Positions 48,334-60,404 are shown, counted from the stretch's first letter. The stretch: 64,000 nucleotides of DNA from Merluccius polli (GCA_030340625.1 JAOPHQ010005479.1:29808-93807), one strand, 5' to 3'. Numbers and translations: made by a program. The notes: generated by a model not told the origin, from the sequence alone.

Positions 48334-49228
48334 TTGCAGATGTGCTGTGCTGTTTAGAGATGGCTGTCTGGGACAAGCTGAGCAAGCTGAGAAATTAATA
48401 ATTGAAAGAATACATTCGAAGTATTTTTTTTATTATAAATGTTGAGTGTTGTTTTTTGTATAGAGAGAGAGAAACATGTCTGGAAATAATCAACTAGTAG
48501 TGGCCTTTAACCATACTGGTTGGTCGTTTATCTAAGAAAAACAGCCAAAAACAGCCTTTACTCATGAAAGCCATGCCACTTTTGAATACCGGCACCTTTT
48601 TGATTCCAATTCAAGCGCTGACAGGAGCCCTGAATTATTTGTCATTCACTGTCAGCTTGAATACCACGTTCACCTCAAACACAAAATGTCACCATTTAGT
48701 TTACCCTTCTGCCAAACGCCGGTTCCTTTGTGACAACAAGAATCATGGTGTGTATTGTGACGCACACACACACAGGCGGCTGACCCTATTTACTGCATTG
48801 TTGTCAAGTTGTTATCTGCTTAGTGGGCCGCAAAAAAGACCAAGTTGTGCAAGGGAATGTTCTGCCAGTGCTGAAGAAATGAAGCATTTCACATCAATAA
48901 CCTAACCACCATTTTCTCTCGACACCCCTTATTTTCCCTCCATCTGCCTGCTTTTTAAAGTCTTTTGACGCCTTGTATATTTAGCCATGAGACAAGTCTC
49001 AGCTGAGACCGTCTTCACCTCGAAACCGAAGGTGACATTAAAATGACATCACTCCGATAGCACCAATGACACCACACGCAGCGCACACACATACATACTG
49101 TACATCAGAGGATGCACAGGAGTCGGTGTCTATATTTATGTTTTAGGCCCATCAGGTCATTGCCTCTTGATGTGTACCTGTGTTGAAAGCAGCCATTTTA
49201 CAGCTCACTCCCCCAAACCACCCCCCGC

Positions 49229-49259
<31 letters not shown>

Positions 49260-49484
49260 ACCTACAACCCTTCTTCTATGAGTCCCGTAAAGCAACAGCA
49301 GAGAGAGGGAGAGAGGGAGAGAGGGGCTGTGCCCTAGATTCACTGGATCAATTATTCATCGTAGGTGATTTTGCTGCTCTGTGTACGTAAAGACACGCTC
49401 AAGCACTCACACATGCACATCCTCCTTCACCCTCTCCCCCTTCTCTCTCTCCACTCTCTGCCTCAGCCCATGCCCCCCCCCCCC

Positions 49485-49515
<31 letters not shown>

Positions 49516-50160
49516 GCACACAGACACACAGACACACACACAAAAGGTCCCAGCTAAGGGTTTGAAAAAAGACGTGTGAAAGGTGTGAAATGAGTCAGTT
49601 CAGGTTATTACCAGGTGAGGAACATTTCCTCCTGTGGTTCATACATGTGACACCACACCTGTATATACATATACGTATATGTTACATGAATGTATGCAAA
49701 TGCATTTTACAATAACGTCATTATCCAGAGGTGCACTGCAGGGCTGTACATCTGTCGCTTGTCGTCTTTTTTAAATGCTTACATCTTGACAGAATATGTG
49801 CAACATGATGCAATTACGAAGCAATGTACAACAAGCTGTGCCATTAGGTTAGACAGGCAATTAATGTGTGTGTGTGTATGTGTGTGTTGCAGCCTGTCAG
49901 CATAGGGGCACTGAAAAAAAACTGTAAAAACAAGAGTAAAAAGGCGAGGGAAGGGGGGGAGGAGAGAGCGAGAGAGAGAGAACTTGATCTTGGGAGGAGA
50001 GTAATCCTTTTTCATTAAGAGCACTTTTTTCCGGACCCTGAGAGCTTCACCATTGATCCCGGTGTCAATTCATTAAGTGTCCCTGCGCCTATCAACATGG
50101 AGCACCACGCTGCCCCATGTCTCACACTACCACCGCAGAGGCCACATAAACATGTCCATG
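45781..50160. other. RTN4RL1 intron 1 or upstream region, no exon recognised
   Basis: It contains an A-rich patch (45796-45812), CA repeats (46860-46942), CCCTAA-like repeats (47870-47930), a GT run (48298-48330), poly-C merging into CA (49228-49260), and a second C/CA tract (49472-49515). The many open frames over these tracts are low-complexity artefacts. Confidence 0.55.
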
Positions 50161-51660
50161 TTTCAGCGGCCCTCGTCTCTCTCTCTCTCTCTCTCTCTCT
50201 CTACATATGCTTTTTTTTATGCTCTCTCCCTCTCCCCGAAATGAATTAAATCTCGGCATTTCCCACAAGTTTGCGACACCATGTTTTGTCTTCATTTAAT
50301 CTCTATGGGTTCATATAATCGGGTTCCAGCTTCCAGGAAGATGACTTATTACCTCATTCAATTTACTCAGTCTCTCCCTCTCTGTGGTGCAGCTGCATAG
50401 GGGCCTGCCCTTGACTCCCCCCCCCCCCCCCCCCCCCGCCCCCTCCCTCCTCCGCTTCTCCCTCTCCCAGTCAGCAGGCCTCTCCCCCTGTCTACCTACC
50501 TGTCCGGTTATTTACAGTACAATCTGGCCCGCCAGGGGCTTCGCTGTCAAACCGTTTTCACTGTAGTTTATAGAAACGCAGTCTGTGCTTAAGAGGACCG
50601 ACATAACCGAGCAGCGCGGTTCGTTAGTCCGTCTGGAGTATCCTCTGCCCCCCTCCCCGCGCTTTCGTATCCGAGGGTTTGAGTTACAGGTTCCTCTAAT
50701 GCCTTCCTGCACATCCTCACTACCACCACCGCCCCCCCCCCCCCTCTGCTCCCGAGTCCATCTTTCCTCTCCCCTCTCTCTTTTATCGCTCCTCTTTCCC
50801 TCCTTTGTGTCACTCCACCCCCCCCCCCCCCCCCCCCCCCCTTGCTGTTTACTCGATATTCCCATTGTTGTTTCGCGTGTTGGTTTGTTTGTCGACTTTC
50901 TCTCCACCAGAGCTGAGCTAAGCTAGGCTAAGCTAAGCTAAAGGAGGCTTCGGCTGGGATAAAACACAGCCAAGGGCCTGGTGGCGATTAAAGACAACCC
51001 GCGGCCTGCCTGTTGGAGATAGTGCAGAAGCTTATGGGGATTCTCTTGAGTCACTACACACCAAACCAAAGACACACTTAAAAGTCCTCCGTCAACAGCT
51101 CCTCTCGCGCGGCCGCTTATCCAACGAGGAATTTTAGCATTCCTATTTTTCTTCATAATGTCTGTTTATTTTCTCCTCTGGCTCCGACGCCTCGTCCTCG
51201 ATCCCTCTCGGAAGAGTGTTACATCACATTTAGGATCTGGTGCCGCTGACATGGCTTGGCTTTTTTTTCCTCCTCCATCAGTAAGCGAAGGGGATCGCTA
51301 CTGCATTCTCCGCAGGATGAAATGTCGATCGTCGGTGTCCCCATCGCTATTGTGAACCTGAACCCCTTTGCGAGGGGGGGGGGGGGGGGGGGGGGGGGTT
51401 GGGTTGGGGCGAACACCACAAACTAGCAGGGCTTTGTAAGTGCTTTCTCTACTCCACTATCCCCTCACCATCTCTCACCTCTCCTCTATCCCCTCCCATC
51501 TCCTCTCTTCTCCTCCCCCCTACCCTCTTCTCTCCTCTCCTCTATTCTCCTCCCCTCCCCTCCCATCCACTCTCCTCTACTCTCCTCGCCTTTCTTCTCC
51601 TCATCTTCCCCCCCCCCCTTTCTCTCCTCTCCTCTCCTCTCCTCTCCTACAGCAGCTTGT
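50161..51660. repeat. Pyrimidine-rich and CpG-containing block with long C and G runs
   Basis: CT repeats (50177-50202) are followed by C homopolymers at 50417-50437, 50732-50745 and 50818-50841, a 25-base G run at 51374-51398, and an almost purely pyrimidine stretch (51436-51650, CTCCTCT type). Between them lies a CpG-containing segment (51095-51330, with GCGCGGCCGC near 51107) and a short tandem GCTAAGCTAA motif (50912-50940). A promoter could lie here, but there is no direct evidence for one. Confidence 0.6.
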
Positions 51661-52153
51661 TCACATGGTCCACTTCTTGCTGCCTGTGAGTGCTTGCCAA
51701 CCCCGCTCCCCTTATAAAAGCGAAAGAGTGCTGTGCTGCAATCTACCTTCTGCAGATAAGTGCTTATTTTATGATTACCCTTTATGACCACAGTCTAATT
51801 TTCATTGCCCGTAATGACTCGGTGCCTTCAAAGGTTACCGTGGACAACCCTTTTGGAGCCTTCAAAATAAAAGCGCAGACACATTGGCACACGGACAGCT
51901 GCACACAGCTACACAGGCTGACTCACATGCTGCCAAACAGTCTCACACACACACACACGCTGTGACACACATGCACCATGTGGAGAACAGTTATAAGCAC
52001 ACACATAATGTCACACACACATGTCACACGGTGACACACACACACACACATGCACCATGTGGAGAACAATTGTTTCGAGAAGAGCACATGCAAAGAGATC
52101 TTAGACTCCAGATCTAAGCGTAATGCGAATGATGAAACATGATTCCCTCCAGC

Positions 52154-52156
<3 letters not shown>
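51661..52156. other. Non-coding segment with CA-rich repeats
   Basis: CA-rich imperfect repeats at 51940-52060 include the duplicated motif ATGCACCATGTGGAGAACA (at 51970 and 52050). The rest shows nothing recognisable. Confidence 0.7.
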
Positions 52157-52206
<50 letters not shown>

Positions 52207-52282
52207 TGAAGACAAATAAGGAAAAGCAAAGTCAAGGACAGAGCCACTGAGGGTTGTGTTTACCCAAGGCATCGTGAGAGTG

Positions 52283-52316
<34 letters not shown>

Positions 52317-52400
52317 GCAAGTCACAGAGAGGGAAAGAGAGGGAGAGGGAGAAAGAGCAAGTCACAGATAAAGAGAGAGAGAGAGAGAGAGAGAGAGAGC
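52157..52400 (+). repeat. (CT)n blocks followed by GA-rich block with 40-bp repeat
   Basis: CT tracts at 52157-52204 and 52284-52315 are followed by a GA-rich stretch at 52322-52399. Within the latter, AGCAAGTCAC recurs at about 52316, 52356 and 52399, giving a unit of about 40 bp. Because CT is complementary to GA, the segment can fold into long hairpins or triplexes. Confidence 0.9.
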
Positions 52401-53100
52401 AAGTCACGGCGAAAGACGAGGGCAGAAGCTTGAGTAGGCGACAGACTGAGACAGAGAAAGATGGAGGAAGAGAGAGATAGAGAGAGAACCAATAAATAAA
52501 CAGGAACAGCCCAGACCGAAAAAGGTAAAACACGAAGCCACCAGAAGTGCATAAAAAAAAATCCAAAGCAGAGGATGAGCTGAAGATTATGGCCTGGGTT
52601 TGGCTGTGCCGTGCTGGAGTCCTTCACAGCAGACTGGCCCAGCCTAGTAAAGTACCATGCATATCCCCCCCCCCACCTCTGGGGCAATTATCTTCACACC
52701 CCTGTGCCTTTACCACCAACGCAGCAGCCTCCACCTCCACCCCCACCCGTCAGGCCCCCCTCACAGGGCAGGTTATGGCGGCGGCCGCTCAACCATGGGC
52801 AGGCCGAGCCTATACTCAAACAACGCCCGTTTACCGAAGGGATTTTTTCTTTTGTTTCCTTTTTTTTCGGTCCACGTTAAACTCTTATGCGCTTATAACC
52901 CCAACCGACATCAAACAGGATTTGCCGATCTGACATGAAGATAATGGCATTAAAGCTGGGCTGGTGGTTTTGACATGTTTTGGTCTCAACCGATAGCGAG
53001 GAACTCGTGGTTACGGTCCTATGGTGCCCTTCACGTTCAAGTTATTTCTCCCTCTCTCTCTCTCTCTGTCTCTCTCTCTCTGTCTCTCTCCCTCTCAAAG
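52401..53100. other. Non-coding segment, nothing recognised beyond CT repeat
   Basis: It includes a short C run (52665-52674), a CCACC-rich patch (52720-52760) and CT repeats (53046-53096). No exon was recognised. Confidence 0.55.
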
Positions 53101-55090
53101 GGTTACTGTAGCTCAGCATGCCCAGTCCATCTCATCTTCATCGAAGGGGGCCTCTGTCTTTCATTAACATCTCAGGGCAAGCAGGAGGCTGAAGATAAAG
53201 GTCTGCTTTTGTCTTCATATGCCAAGAGGACAGTACCTTTGCAATGTATTTCCCTTTTTAAAAGCCCACATACTGGTAACATTCAACAGCTGAAATCTTT
53301 AGACACACATTACCTTCCTGTAGGATGCAAAAAGATTCCCATGTTTGAGAAATTGTTTTAATTTTACACAACCACTTAAAACTGCTTCTTGTGCCATGAA
53401 AGACTCAGAGATCACAAATCAAAGAGAGATTAAGTATATAATAAACGGGGAATATCAGGAATAAACACACATCTATGTACAAAACCAATCGAACAGAATA
53501 AACCCTTGTTTGTTGTTTACTCATGCCCCACTGGGCGCGCCCTAAATGGAGGGACAGCTGACATTTTAAATATGGATTTAAAATCCTAACCCCACGTCTT
53601 TGGCCTTTTAGAGTTCGTTGGGCGGGGTACAGAGAGTCAGGGAAACGGTGAGAGGGAAAGACAATACATACGGTATGAGAGTCGTGATTAAAAACACTGG
53701 CCCTCAATCACCCCATCAACCCTTATCGATGTTGTCCTTGATTGACTAACTAACAATATTTTTATACTCTCCATACCATATTTTGTGTTAAAATCCTAGT
53801 TGACATAGGTTAATTAATCAAGTGTATCTGTTTTTAAAGACCAGGTGCGCAACAGATGATAAATCAATATGGCTGGCTGTGTAATAAATGCATTACATTG
53901 AAATTCAACAGGGCTGAAGCAGCTGATGGACAAATCTATCGGTAGTTAATCTGGGCAGGAGAGAACGCAAATATTTGAGAGGAACACTGTCACGCATTAA
54001 AAACTAATTAAAACCTAAAGGGCCATTACATGTCACGTTAAAAGGTCTCTACAAATTCTGTCGTCAAAAAAGTTCAGACTGTGTTCAGATTGTGCTTTTC
54101 ATCAACCTCAGTAAACAAAGCCAAAGCTGGCGTCAATGATAAATGTCCACACGCGGATAATCTCAGCATGTAAAACAACTTCACGAACAACTAAGCTACC
54201 TTAAAAAAAAAGAAAGAGCGAGAGAGAGGAGAGTTTTTGGAGGTGGTGGGTGGGGAGTTTAGCGGTGCCGTTTGACTTAAGTAGCTGGGCTGTGATTAAT
54301 AAATGAGCTTGTCTGGAGGCCAGAGAAAAAGACAATGAATAGTATAAAGATGGCGATAATTAGAGATAGAAGAATGGAACCATTTCACGGTGCGGTAATC
54401 TTACTGGAATATCACCGTCTTCGGTTTACTGTATAATGAGGCAGATAGTTGGCTGCGTTAAATACAAATTCCGCAGGGAATATAAATCGTCCCTGCACAT
54501 TTTCGGGCTTTTCTTTGCCAGCTCAGGTAATTTAATCAGAAAAACTCCTGTCTCTAGTATAATCCTTTTACGTCTTCATTTGCATTAAGCAAATGTACAT
54601 GTTTCTGCTGATCCTTCTGGATAACTTTCAGTTGTTTTAGCTCAACAGCCAGTTGAACATAAGATAACATTTAGATATAACAAATCCCACTATATTAATA
54701 ATACTATATTATAATTATAATAATATTATTCATATATTAATTCAAACCTACATGCGCATTTTTGCTAAGTTTGAACTGACTCATGAAGGGCAGTAAAATC
54801 TATTATTTTTACCCCTTTCCATTATAGCTTTGCATTTGAACTCCCTTCTAACTAATAACAGCCCACAGTCTATCTCTCCTCAAGGCTAAAGGTGGGCAGG
54901 AGAGTAAGAAGATTGAATGCATTTCCTACCTTGTGGTGCTGGAGTATTTATTTATGTCCTCTCCTCCCATTTAAATACTAATGACATAAGAGGGAATTTG
55001 AGAAATGATGAAAGGGGAGAACATGACCCTCCTTAGTCAAAGAAGAAGAATGTGCTATTAAGTGAGTAAGATTTGCTGTAACCTCCCATA

Positions 55091-55092
<2 letters not shown>
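53101..55092. other. AT-rich stretch nearly free of microsatellites
   Basis: About 2 kb with few simple repeats compared with its surroundings and several TAATTA/ATTAAT-type motifs (53811-53818, 54006-54012, 54295-54302). A strongly AT-rich patch lies at 54690-54745. No coding exon was recognised. It might hold conserved non-coding elements, but this cannot be judged from one sequence. Confidence 0.4.

Positions 55093-55093
<1 letters not shown>

Positions 55094-55157
<64 letters not shown>
55094..55157 (+). repeat. (CT)31 microsatellite
   Basis: This is a pure CT tract of about 62 bases. Confidence 0.97.
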
Positions 55158-55159
<2 letters not shown>

Positions 55160-56020
55160 ACTGTACTCATCCCCCTCCATGGTATACTGATGGGAATTCT
55201 TTCAGTGGATGGCTCCGGTTTGAAAAATGACAAAATGTAAATTTGTAAATCTCTTCAAAATACCGGGGCCGGGCCCGGGGGCCGTGATGGATGGAGCGGG
55301 GACAAGGAGGTCAGGCCTGAGCACCAATTAAGGACACCATTTTGGATCTGTATTGTTCACCTGGGTCATAGCCCGCGTGGGGAGGACACACACATTGGTA
55401 ATGTCCGCGGTCACCAACGATTGGGGCCTAGCGTTAGCCGTACCCCTGAGGTTGGAAGGACAAAAAACAATATAGACTCTTGTTTGTCGTCGTTATCTGA
55501 TGTGTAACAAGCATAGCAACCAGTTTGAGTTGTTTTTGGTGAAAAGCATCAGTGGGGTCACTTTAGTATTAATGTGAACAGTGAAAAATATGTCTGGCAA
55601 TTTTGGTCGTTTTTCATAGATTATTCTCCATTCATATGAGCAAATATTCTCTGTTATTATTGTTGTTATATATCATTCAGAAGGGAAAATAATCATGTTT
55701 AAAGACCTTCATGTGTAGTTGTTGTGAAAAAGCTCTTTGATAAGCAGGTACAGATCAACGTCAGAGGTTCGCTCACCACCAGAGAACCCACCCACTGCAA
55801 TCATCTCCAAATGGACCTTAATTCATTTTCTCCTTCTTTTATAGTTTTTTTTTTTTCGAGACAGGATAGACCGGTTCCAGGAAGAAAAAAAAATCGCCAT
55901 TTCCGCCCTAAACGATGACAAGCTGTTATTATCTCCCCCGACAGCCGCTGTCACGCAGCGATCAGCGCCCTTCTTTTAGGGTCTAATGTTGTCTGAAAAC
56001 GACCGGCTATATGCGGTGTC
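55158..56020. other. Non-coding segment, GC palindrome at left
   Basis: A GC-rich self-complementary patch (GGGGCCGGGCCCGGGGGCC) sits at 55265-55283. The rest of the segment shows nothing recognisable. Confidence 0.55.
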
Positions 56021-56321
56021 AAAACACCGCGTATCTCCCCGCCAAAACACCACGTATCTCCCCCCCAAAACATCACGTATCTCCCCCCAAAACACCACGT
56101 ATCTCCCCCCAAAACACCACGTATATCCCCCCAAAACACCACGTATCTCCCCCCAAAACACCATGTATATCCCCCCCAAAACACCACGTATCTCCCCCCA
56201 AAACACCACGTATCTCCCCCCCAAAACACCACGTATCTCCCCCCAAAACACCACGTATCACCCCCCCAAAACAACACGTATCTCCCCCCCAAAACAACAC
56301 GTATCTCCCCCCCAAAACACT
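56021..56321 (+). repeat. 22/23-bp minisatellite, about 13 copies
   Basis: The unit is AAAACACCACGTATCT followed by six or seven Cs, so the period alternates between 22 and 23 bp with the C count. Variants include CACCGCG, CATCACG, CACCATG, GTATATC, GTATCAC and, in the last two full units, CAACACG. The frame shifts between 22 and 23 bp explain the long open frames on both strands; they are not a gene. Confidence 0.97.
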
Positions 56322-57467
56322 TAAGAGCCCAAGCCACGTCAACGCCATCCACCCGCACCGCCATGAGGGATCTTTATATTTGTCTTTATATATTGGCTGT
56401 AAATCCTTGATGGATTATTTGTTGATCATTTCTCTTGTTTTTCCTCGCCCTGTAAACCATTGTGTTTGAATTGGGGTGCTTATGAATTGGCGGTGCGTAT
56501 GAATTGGCGGTGGCAGTGCGCGCCGCGCTCCATTACTACAGCTATGCATTGCTGGTCAAATAAACGCTTCGGCCTCCCCTTTAATGATTGTTGTTGATTG
56601 TTATTATCATGGACAGACCCGCGCGGCATGCGCGCCGTAGCCCTGAATGAAATGCCACTTCTAAAAAGCCTCTCTTACGACTTCCGCACAAACAATGCGC
56701 AATACCCACTCACCCGAAAATGTCAGCCAATACGAATGCCCCGCTCGCTAAAACATCCACTGTATCTTGAATAATTATAACTCGAATTAATGTGGCGAGG
56801 GGGTTGAAGGTAAGTGAGGCTGCGCTTAATTCGTCTCTGACGGCGTCGTGTGAAGTGCTTTTCGTTTTGGGCTTGCAGAGGGCCTGAGCCAGGCGGACGG
56901 CCGAGGCCTTCATGCACGTGGCGGGGAGGGAGGAGGAGGAGAGCGGGAAACACGCGGGGGGCCAGCAACGTCATCATCACCAGGTGACACGGCGTCCTCA
57001 CTCCCAGACGTTGAGGCGGATTACTACGTTCCTTTTTAACGTCATCGGATGGCGCCGAAGTTTCGCATTAATATTACGTGGGCTATGAGCTAAACAAATC
57101 TTTTTTTTTTTTTTAACACACTTAATGGCGTGTGTCAAACAGATTTGTCAGCACACCAGATGCACTGTTAATTGCGTCGACGTCGAAGTGAAAACGTTGT
57201 TGGCTTAGCTTATACGCACAAACAAACAAACAAAAGCCAAAAAAACTGGTGTTTAAACTTAATCTCCTGAGATCTGTGTCTTTTCTCTCCAAGCACTGGA
57301 CGTCGATTGACTTATTTTTCGCCGCTGGAAGAATCGCCGTCTTTAATTAACACGTAATTGCACGTTTCCCCGCTACATGCCACCGTTTCTGTTGTGTTTA
57401 ATTTTATATCGCAAATCTCAAATGTTTCCAAACGGCGGCACTTATCTGTGAGAGCGGCAATAATTAT
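56322..57467. other. Non-coding segment, CpG-containing, no exon assigned
   Basis: CpG-rich patches lie at 56515-56535, 56615-56645 and 56885-57060. This is one possible place for an RTN4RL1 promoter or 5' exon on the - strand, but no family-like first exon could be identified. A T run (57102-57115) and a CAAA repeat (57219-57234) are present. Confidence 0.35.
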
Positions 57468-57494
57468 GGGGGGGGGGGGGGGGGGGGGGGGGGG
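57468..57494 (+). repeat. Poly-G run, 27 bases
   Basis: This is an uninterrupted G homopolymer, the longest C/G homopolymer in the window. Confidence 0.95.
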
Positions 57495-57693
57495 TTGGAT
57501 GTTGTTGTTTTCTGCAGTGACATCTTGTGACGGGCGCCGTGGCAGGCATTAGCAGCCGTCTCGTCCTTGACGGATAGAGCGGAGGTTTTACATCGGTGGT
57601 GTTAACCTCCGGATCCGGCCTACCCATACATGTAATACAAAGCAACAGTTCAGATGGGTGAATGTGCTTCATGTGCTACGCTTAGTTTAGAGA

Positions 57694-57696
<3 letters not shown>

Positions 57697-57747
<51 letters not shown>
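57697..57747 (+). repeat. (TA)25 microsatellite
   Basis: A pure TA tract is followed by GTATATACTGTATAT, which is itself nearly palindromic. Confidence 0.96.
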
Positions 57748-57750
<3 letters not shown>

Positions 57751-58534
57751 TATACTGTATATTGTGGATACATGGATGCAATCAGCAAGATTTGGTTGGT
57801 TCAGACGGACGCTGTGGTTGACATGGGGAGCGTAAGACAATCACAATCAACCGTTCAATTGTGGAAAAATGAATTGAATATAAAGTGGGTATATTTTACA
57901 TTCTCTGCAGACCTAAGGAGAAAAATGAAAGCTGTTTCCTTTTCATTCTCATGAATTTAATGCCAATAATAATTCTTCTTTCTAAATATCAGGTGGTGGT
58001 GGTTCACATAAAGGAAGGAATCATTCCATGCTATTAAAATTGGGAAATGTACCTTTTGTGAGGGGTGTGTGTGTGCGTGCCCACGTATGCAGTGTGTATG
58101 TGTGTGTTTATGTGTGTCAGTCAATGAATATTGCACCTTTTATTGTACCTTTCTTTAACACCAGCTGGAATAGTGATAAGCTTTTCTACAATTATTGTTT
58201 CCACAATCTACAACCGCGAAATTTAATGAATGCAATTTTCCTGTCTTGTAACAATGAGTTCCCTAACAGCGAGAGAATGCACCCAGCCAAAGCTTTGCTT
58301 GTACCATTTTCTCTTATCTGTGCAGGTTTTTCCCTTTTCAATGCAGGTATTGACTTTGACAACATGCACACACTGCTCTGCATTATGCAAATGTATCTGG
58401 ACTCCAATGCTCCTTCACATTACCCGCCTTCCAGCCTCCTGCCGTACATGCTCTCGCTGCTCAGGCCTCCCTCTGGTCCTCAAAAGCATGGTCTTCACTT
58501 GATGACATGCAAACACCTCCATGCAAGAAAGTAA
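57748..58534. other. Non-coding segment, no gene recognised
   Basis: A 168-codon open frame at 58028-58534 on the + strand crosses a GT-rich patch. It shows no resemblance to a known protein and no exon boundaries. I see no other structure. Confidence 0.5.
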
Positions 58535-58800
58535 TGGGTCGTGTCACCACCATCACTGAAACCACCACCACCTTCACCACCACTATCCAGAACCTTCACC
58601 ACCACCTTCACCACCACTATACAGAACCTTCACCACCACAACCACTACCACCACTATCCACCACCATCACCGCTATCCACCACCACCACCACCACCACCA
58701 ACCCCCCCACCCTATCCACCACCACATCCATCACCATCTCCACCACCACCACCGCCTTCTCCACCACCCACATGTTCCAGCAGCAGCACCTGTCTCCCCT
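58535..58800 (+). repeat. Degenerate (CAC/CCA)n trinucleotide region with internal repeats
   Basis: Imperfect CCACCA/CCATCA trinucleotides run for about 260 bases. The motif ACTATCCAGAACCTTCACCA, or close variants of it, recurs (58580, 58616). Frames reading His/Thr/Pro runs result from the repeat. Confidence 0.85.
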
Positions 58801-59379
58801 CGGAGGAGGAGGAGGACTTGTTGGTGTCTTTTTAACAAACACCTAATGAGCTCCCATAGTGTCTGGATGCTCCCCCCCCCCCTCCTCTCCCCATGTCATT
58901 ACTGCAGCAGGGACAGCAGGGCGAGCCGGCGCCGTGCTGCGCCCGTGCTGCGCCCGTGCTGAGCGGCGCTGCGCCCGTGACCACAGGCTTCCAGAGACCA
59001 GCTCTCCATGACGGACTCCAGCCTGCGACTCACTGGCAGCTGGCTGCTCATTCCCCCCTTTTTCCCAGCATGCATGAACACATGCGCCATGTGTACACAC
59101 CACACACACACACACACACAGGCCGCGCGTGTGTACTATGAAATAATATGTTTACCTGTGCGTGTCTACTGTCCACCGTGAACACACTTGTGAATAAGTG
59201 TGGATAGTATGGAAGTGTAGTACAGTTAGTACAGTAAAATAGTGAGTCCGGTTATATGGAGAGATAGCTAGAGAGTAGATAGAGTAGAGATTGAGTCGAC
59301 TGATAGAGAATAAAATGCAGACGTGGCGCTGGGTGGATTCAAAAGGTTTTGCGGGATATTGATTTAGTTATCTATTTTG
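58801..59379. other. GC-rich patch and CA repeat, no exon assigned
   Basis: A GC-rich segment (58905-58985) includes a short GTGCTGCGCCC direct repeat (58935-58960). A CA run lies at 59097-59120. No convincing coding exon was found on either strand. Confidence 0.5.
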
Positions 59380-59560
59380 TCATTTAGATGCTTTCATCCA
59401 AAGTGACTTAAAATGAAGTGAGAGGTTTAGTGCGGTTGAGGTCATAAAGCAGCAGGTAGGGGTTAGGGCATCTTGCTCAAGGACGCCTACAGGTACGTTG
59501 TAGACACTAGGGATCGAACCCAGTACCTTTTCGGCTGAGAGTTGAACACCCTAGCCAGAG
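59380..59560 (+). mobile_element. Fish dispersed repeat, longer copy
   Basis: The sequence contains TTAGATGCTTTCATCCAAAG, then AAGCAGCAGGTAGGGGTT, then CTTGCTCAAGGACGCCT and GATCGAACCC. Its left part matches 42970 and its central part matches 7926, so these three pieces belong to one family. It appears to be SINE-like or the tail of a LINE. Confidence 0.7.
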
Positions 59561-59684
59561 TGAGATGTCTTTTAGTGTACTCTAGATGTACTAATGTACT
59601 GTGCTGATGTGTCAGCTTGTCATTTGAGCAGTTGTTCTGGTAACTGTAACAAGCAGTTACCAGCACTAGTACATCAGTCATCAT

Positions 59685-59712
<28 letters not shown>
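59685..59712 (+). repeat. (GA)n microsatellite
   Basis: A pure AG tract of about 14 units. Confidence 0.95.
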
Positions 59713-59715
<3 letters not shown>

Positions 59716-59889
59716 GTCATTTTAGTGATTAGTATAACTTGTATGTGCTCACAATAGGCTTTCACGTCACATTTATCACATTTCACACTGCAGCCTCGAC
59801 CCTCAGGCCCCCAAACACCAGACAAGAAGCACTGAATAACACTCTGTATAAGCCATATCTAAATCAACCACAAGGGGGTGCTGTGAAGG

Positions 59890-59890
<1 letters not shown>

Positions 59891-59973
<83 letters not shown>
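59891..59973 (+). repeat. (TA)41 microsatellite
   Basis: This is the longest TA tract in the window. It is uninterrupted and likely to be unstable in cloning and assembly. Confidence 0.97.
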
Positions 59974-59976
<3 letters not shown>

Positions 59977-60404
59977 TGTCATCATGATCAATAACCACCA
60001 AATTTGACACATGCTCCGAAGGATACCACTAACCCATATCGTTAATATGGACATGATTCTGAATTGTGCACGTGCCCTATCATATGAAAACACTTGGCAG
60101 CCATGTTGTTCATTTGATTTTCATGCTGATTGGTGAAATACTGTAGGAGGGATTCGGTGTGAAAATGTCATACCGGTACTTGTGTGTAACCTAACATTAG
60201 CCAATCAAAAAACTCTTTCAGTTATAGCCTGCAATTGTCATTATATCTGATCACACACACACCTGCCTCTCAACAGCAAACACTGAAACAAGCGGAGGCT
60301 GCATGAACTTCTAGTAGCGATTGAAGAGTAAAGGGAAGTATTTGATTTCACATATAGTTTAAATGAATGCTAATGTACTATTGTGTAGTTTGAATGTGCT
60401 GTAC

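Noticed and set aside
55951..56469. Long open frames on both strands with repeated VVFWGEIRGVLGG or HHVSPPKTPRIS peptides
   Set aside because: They follow exactly from the 22/23-bp minisatellite. No start context, splice sites or family similarity are present.
56710..57001. RTN4RL1 first exon in the CpG-rich segment near 56.9 kb
   Set aside because: The composition is promoter-like, but no short ATG exon ending in phase 1 with a family-like start could be found.
58028..58534. 168-codon open frame on the + strand
   Set aside because: No recognisable domain, it runs through GT repeats, and it has no exon-like boundaries. Its length alone is not convincing in vertebrate DNA.
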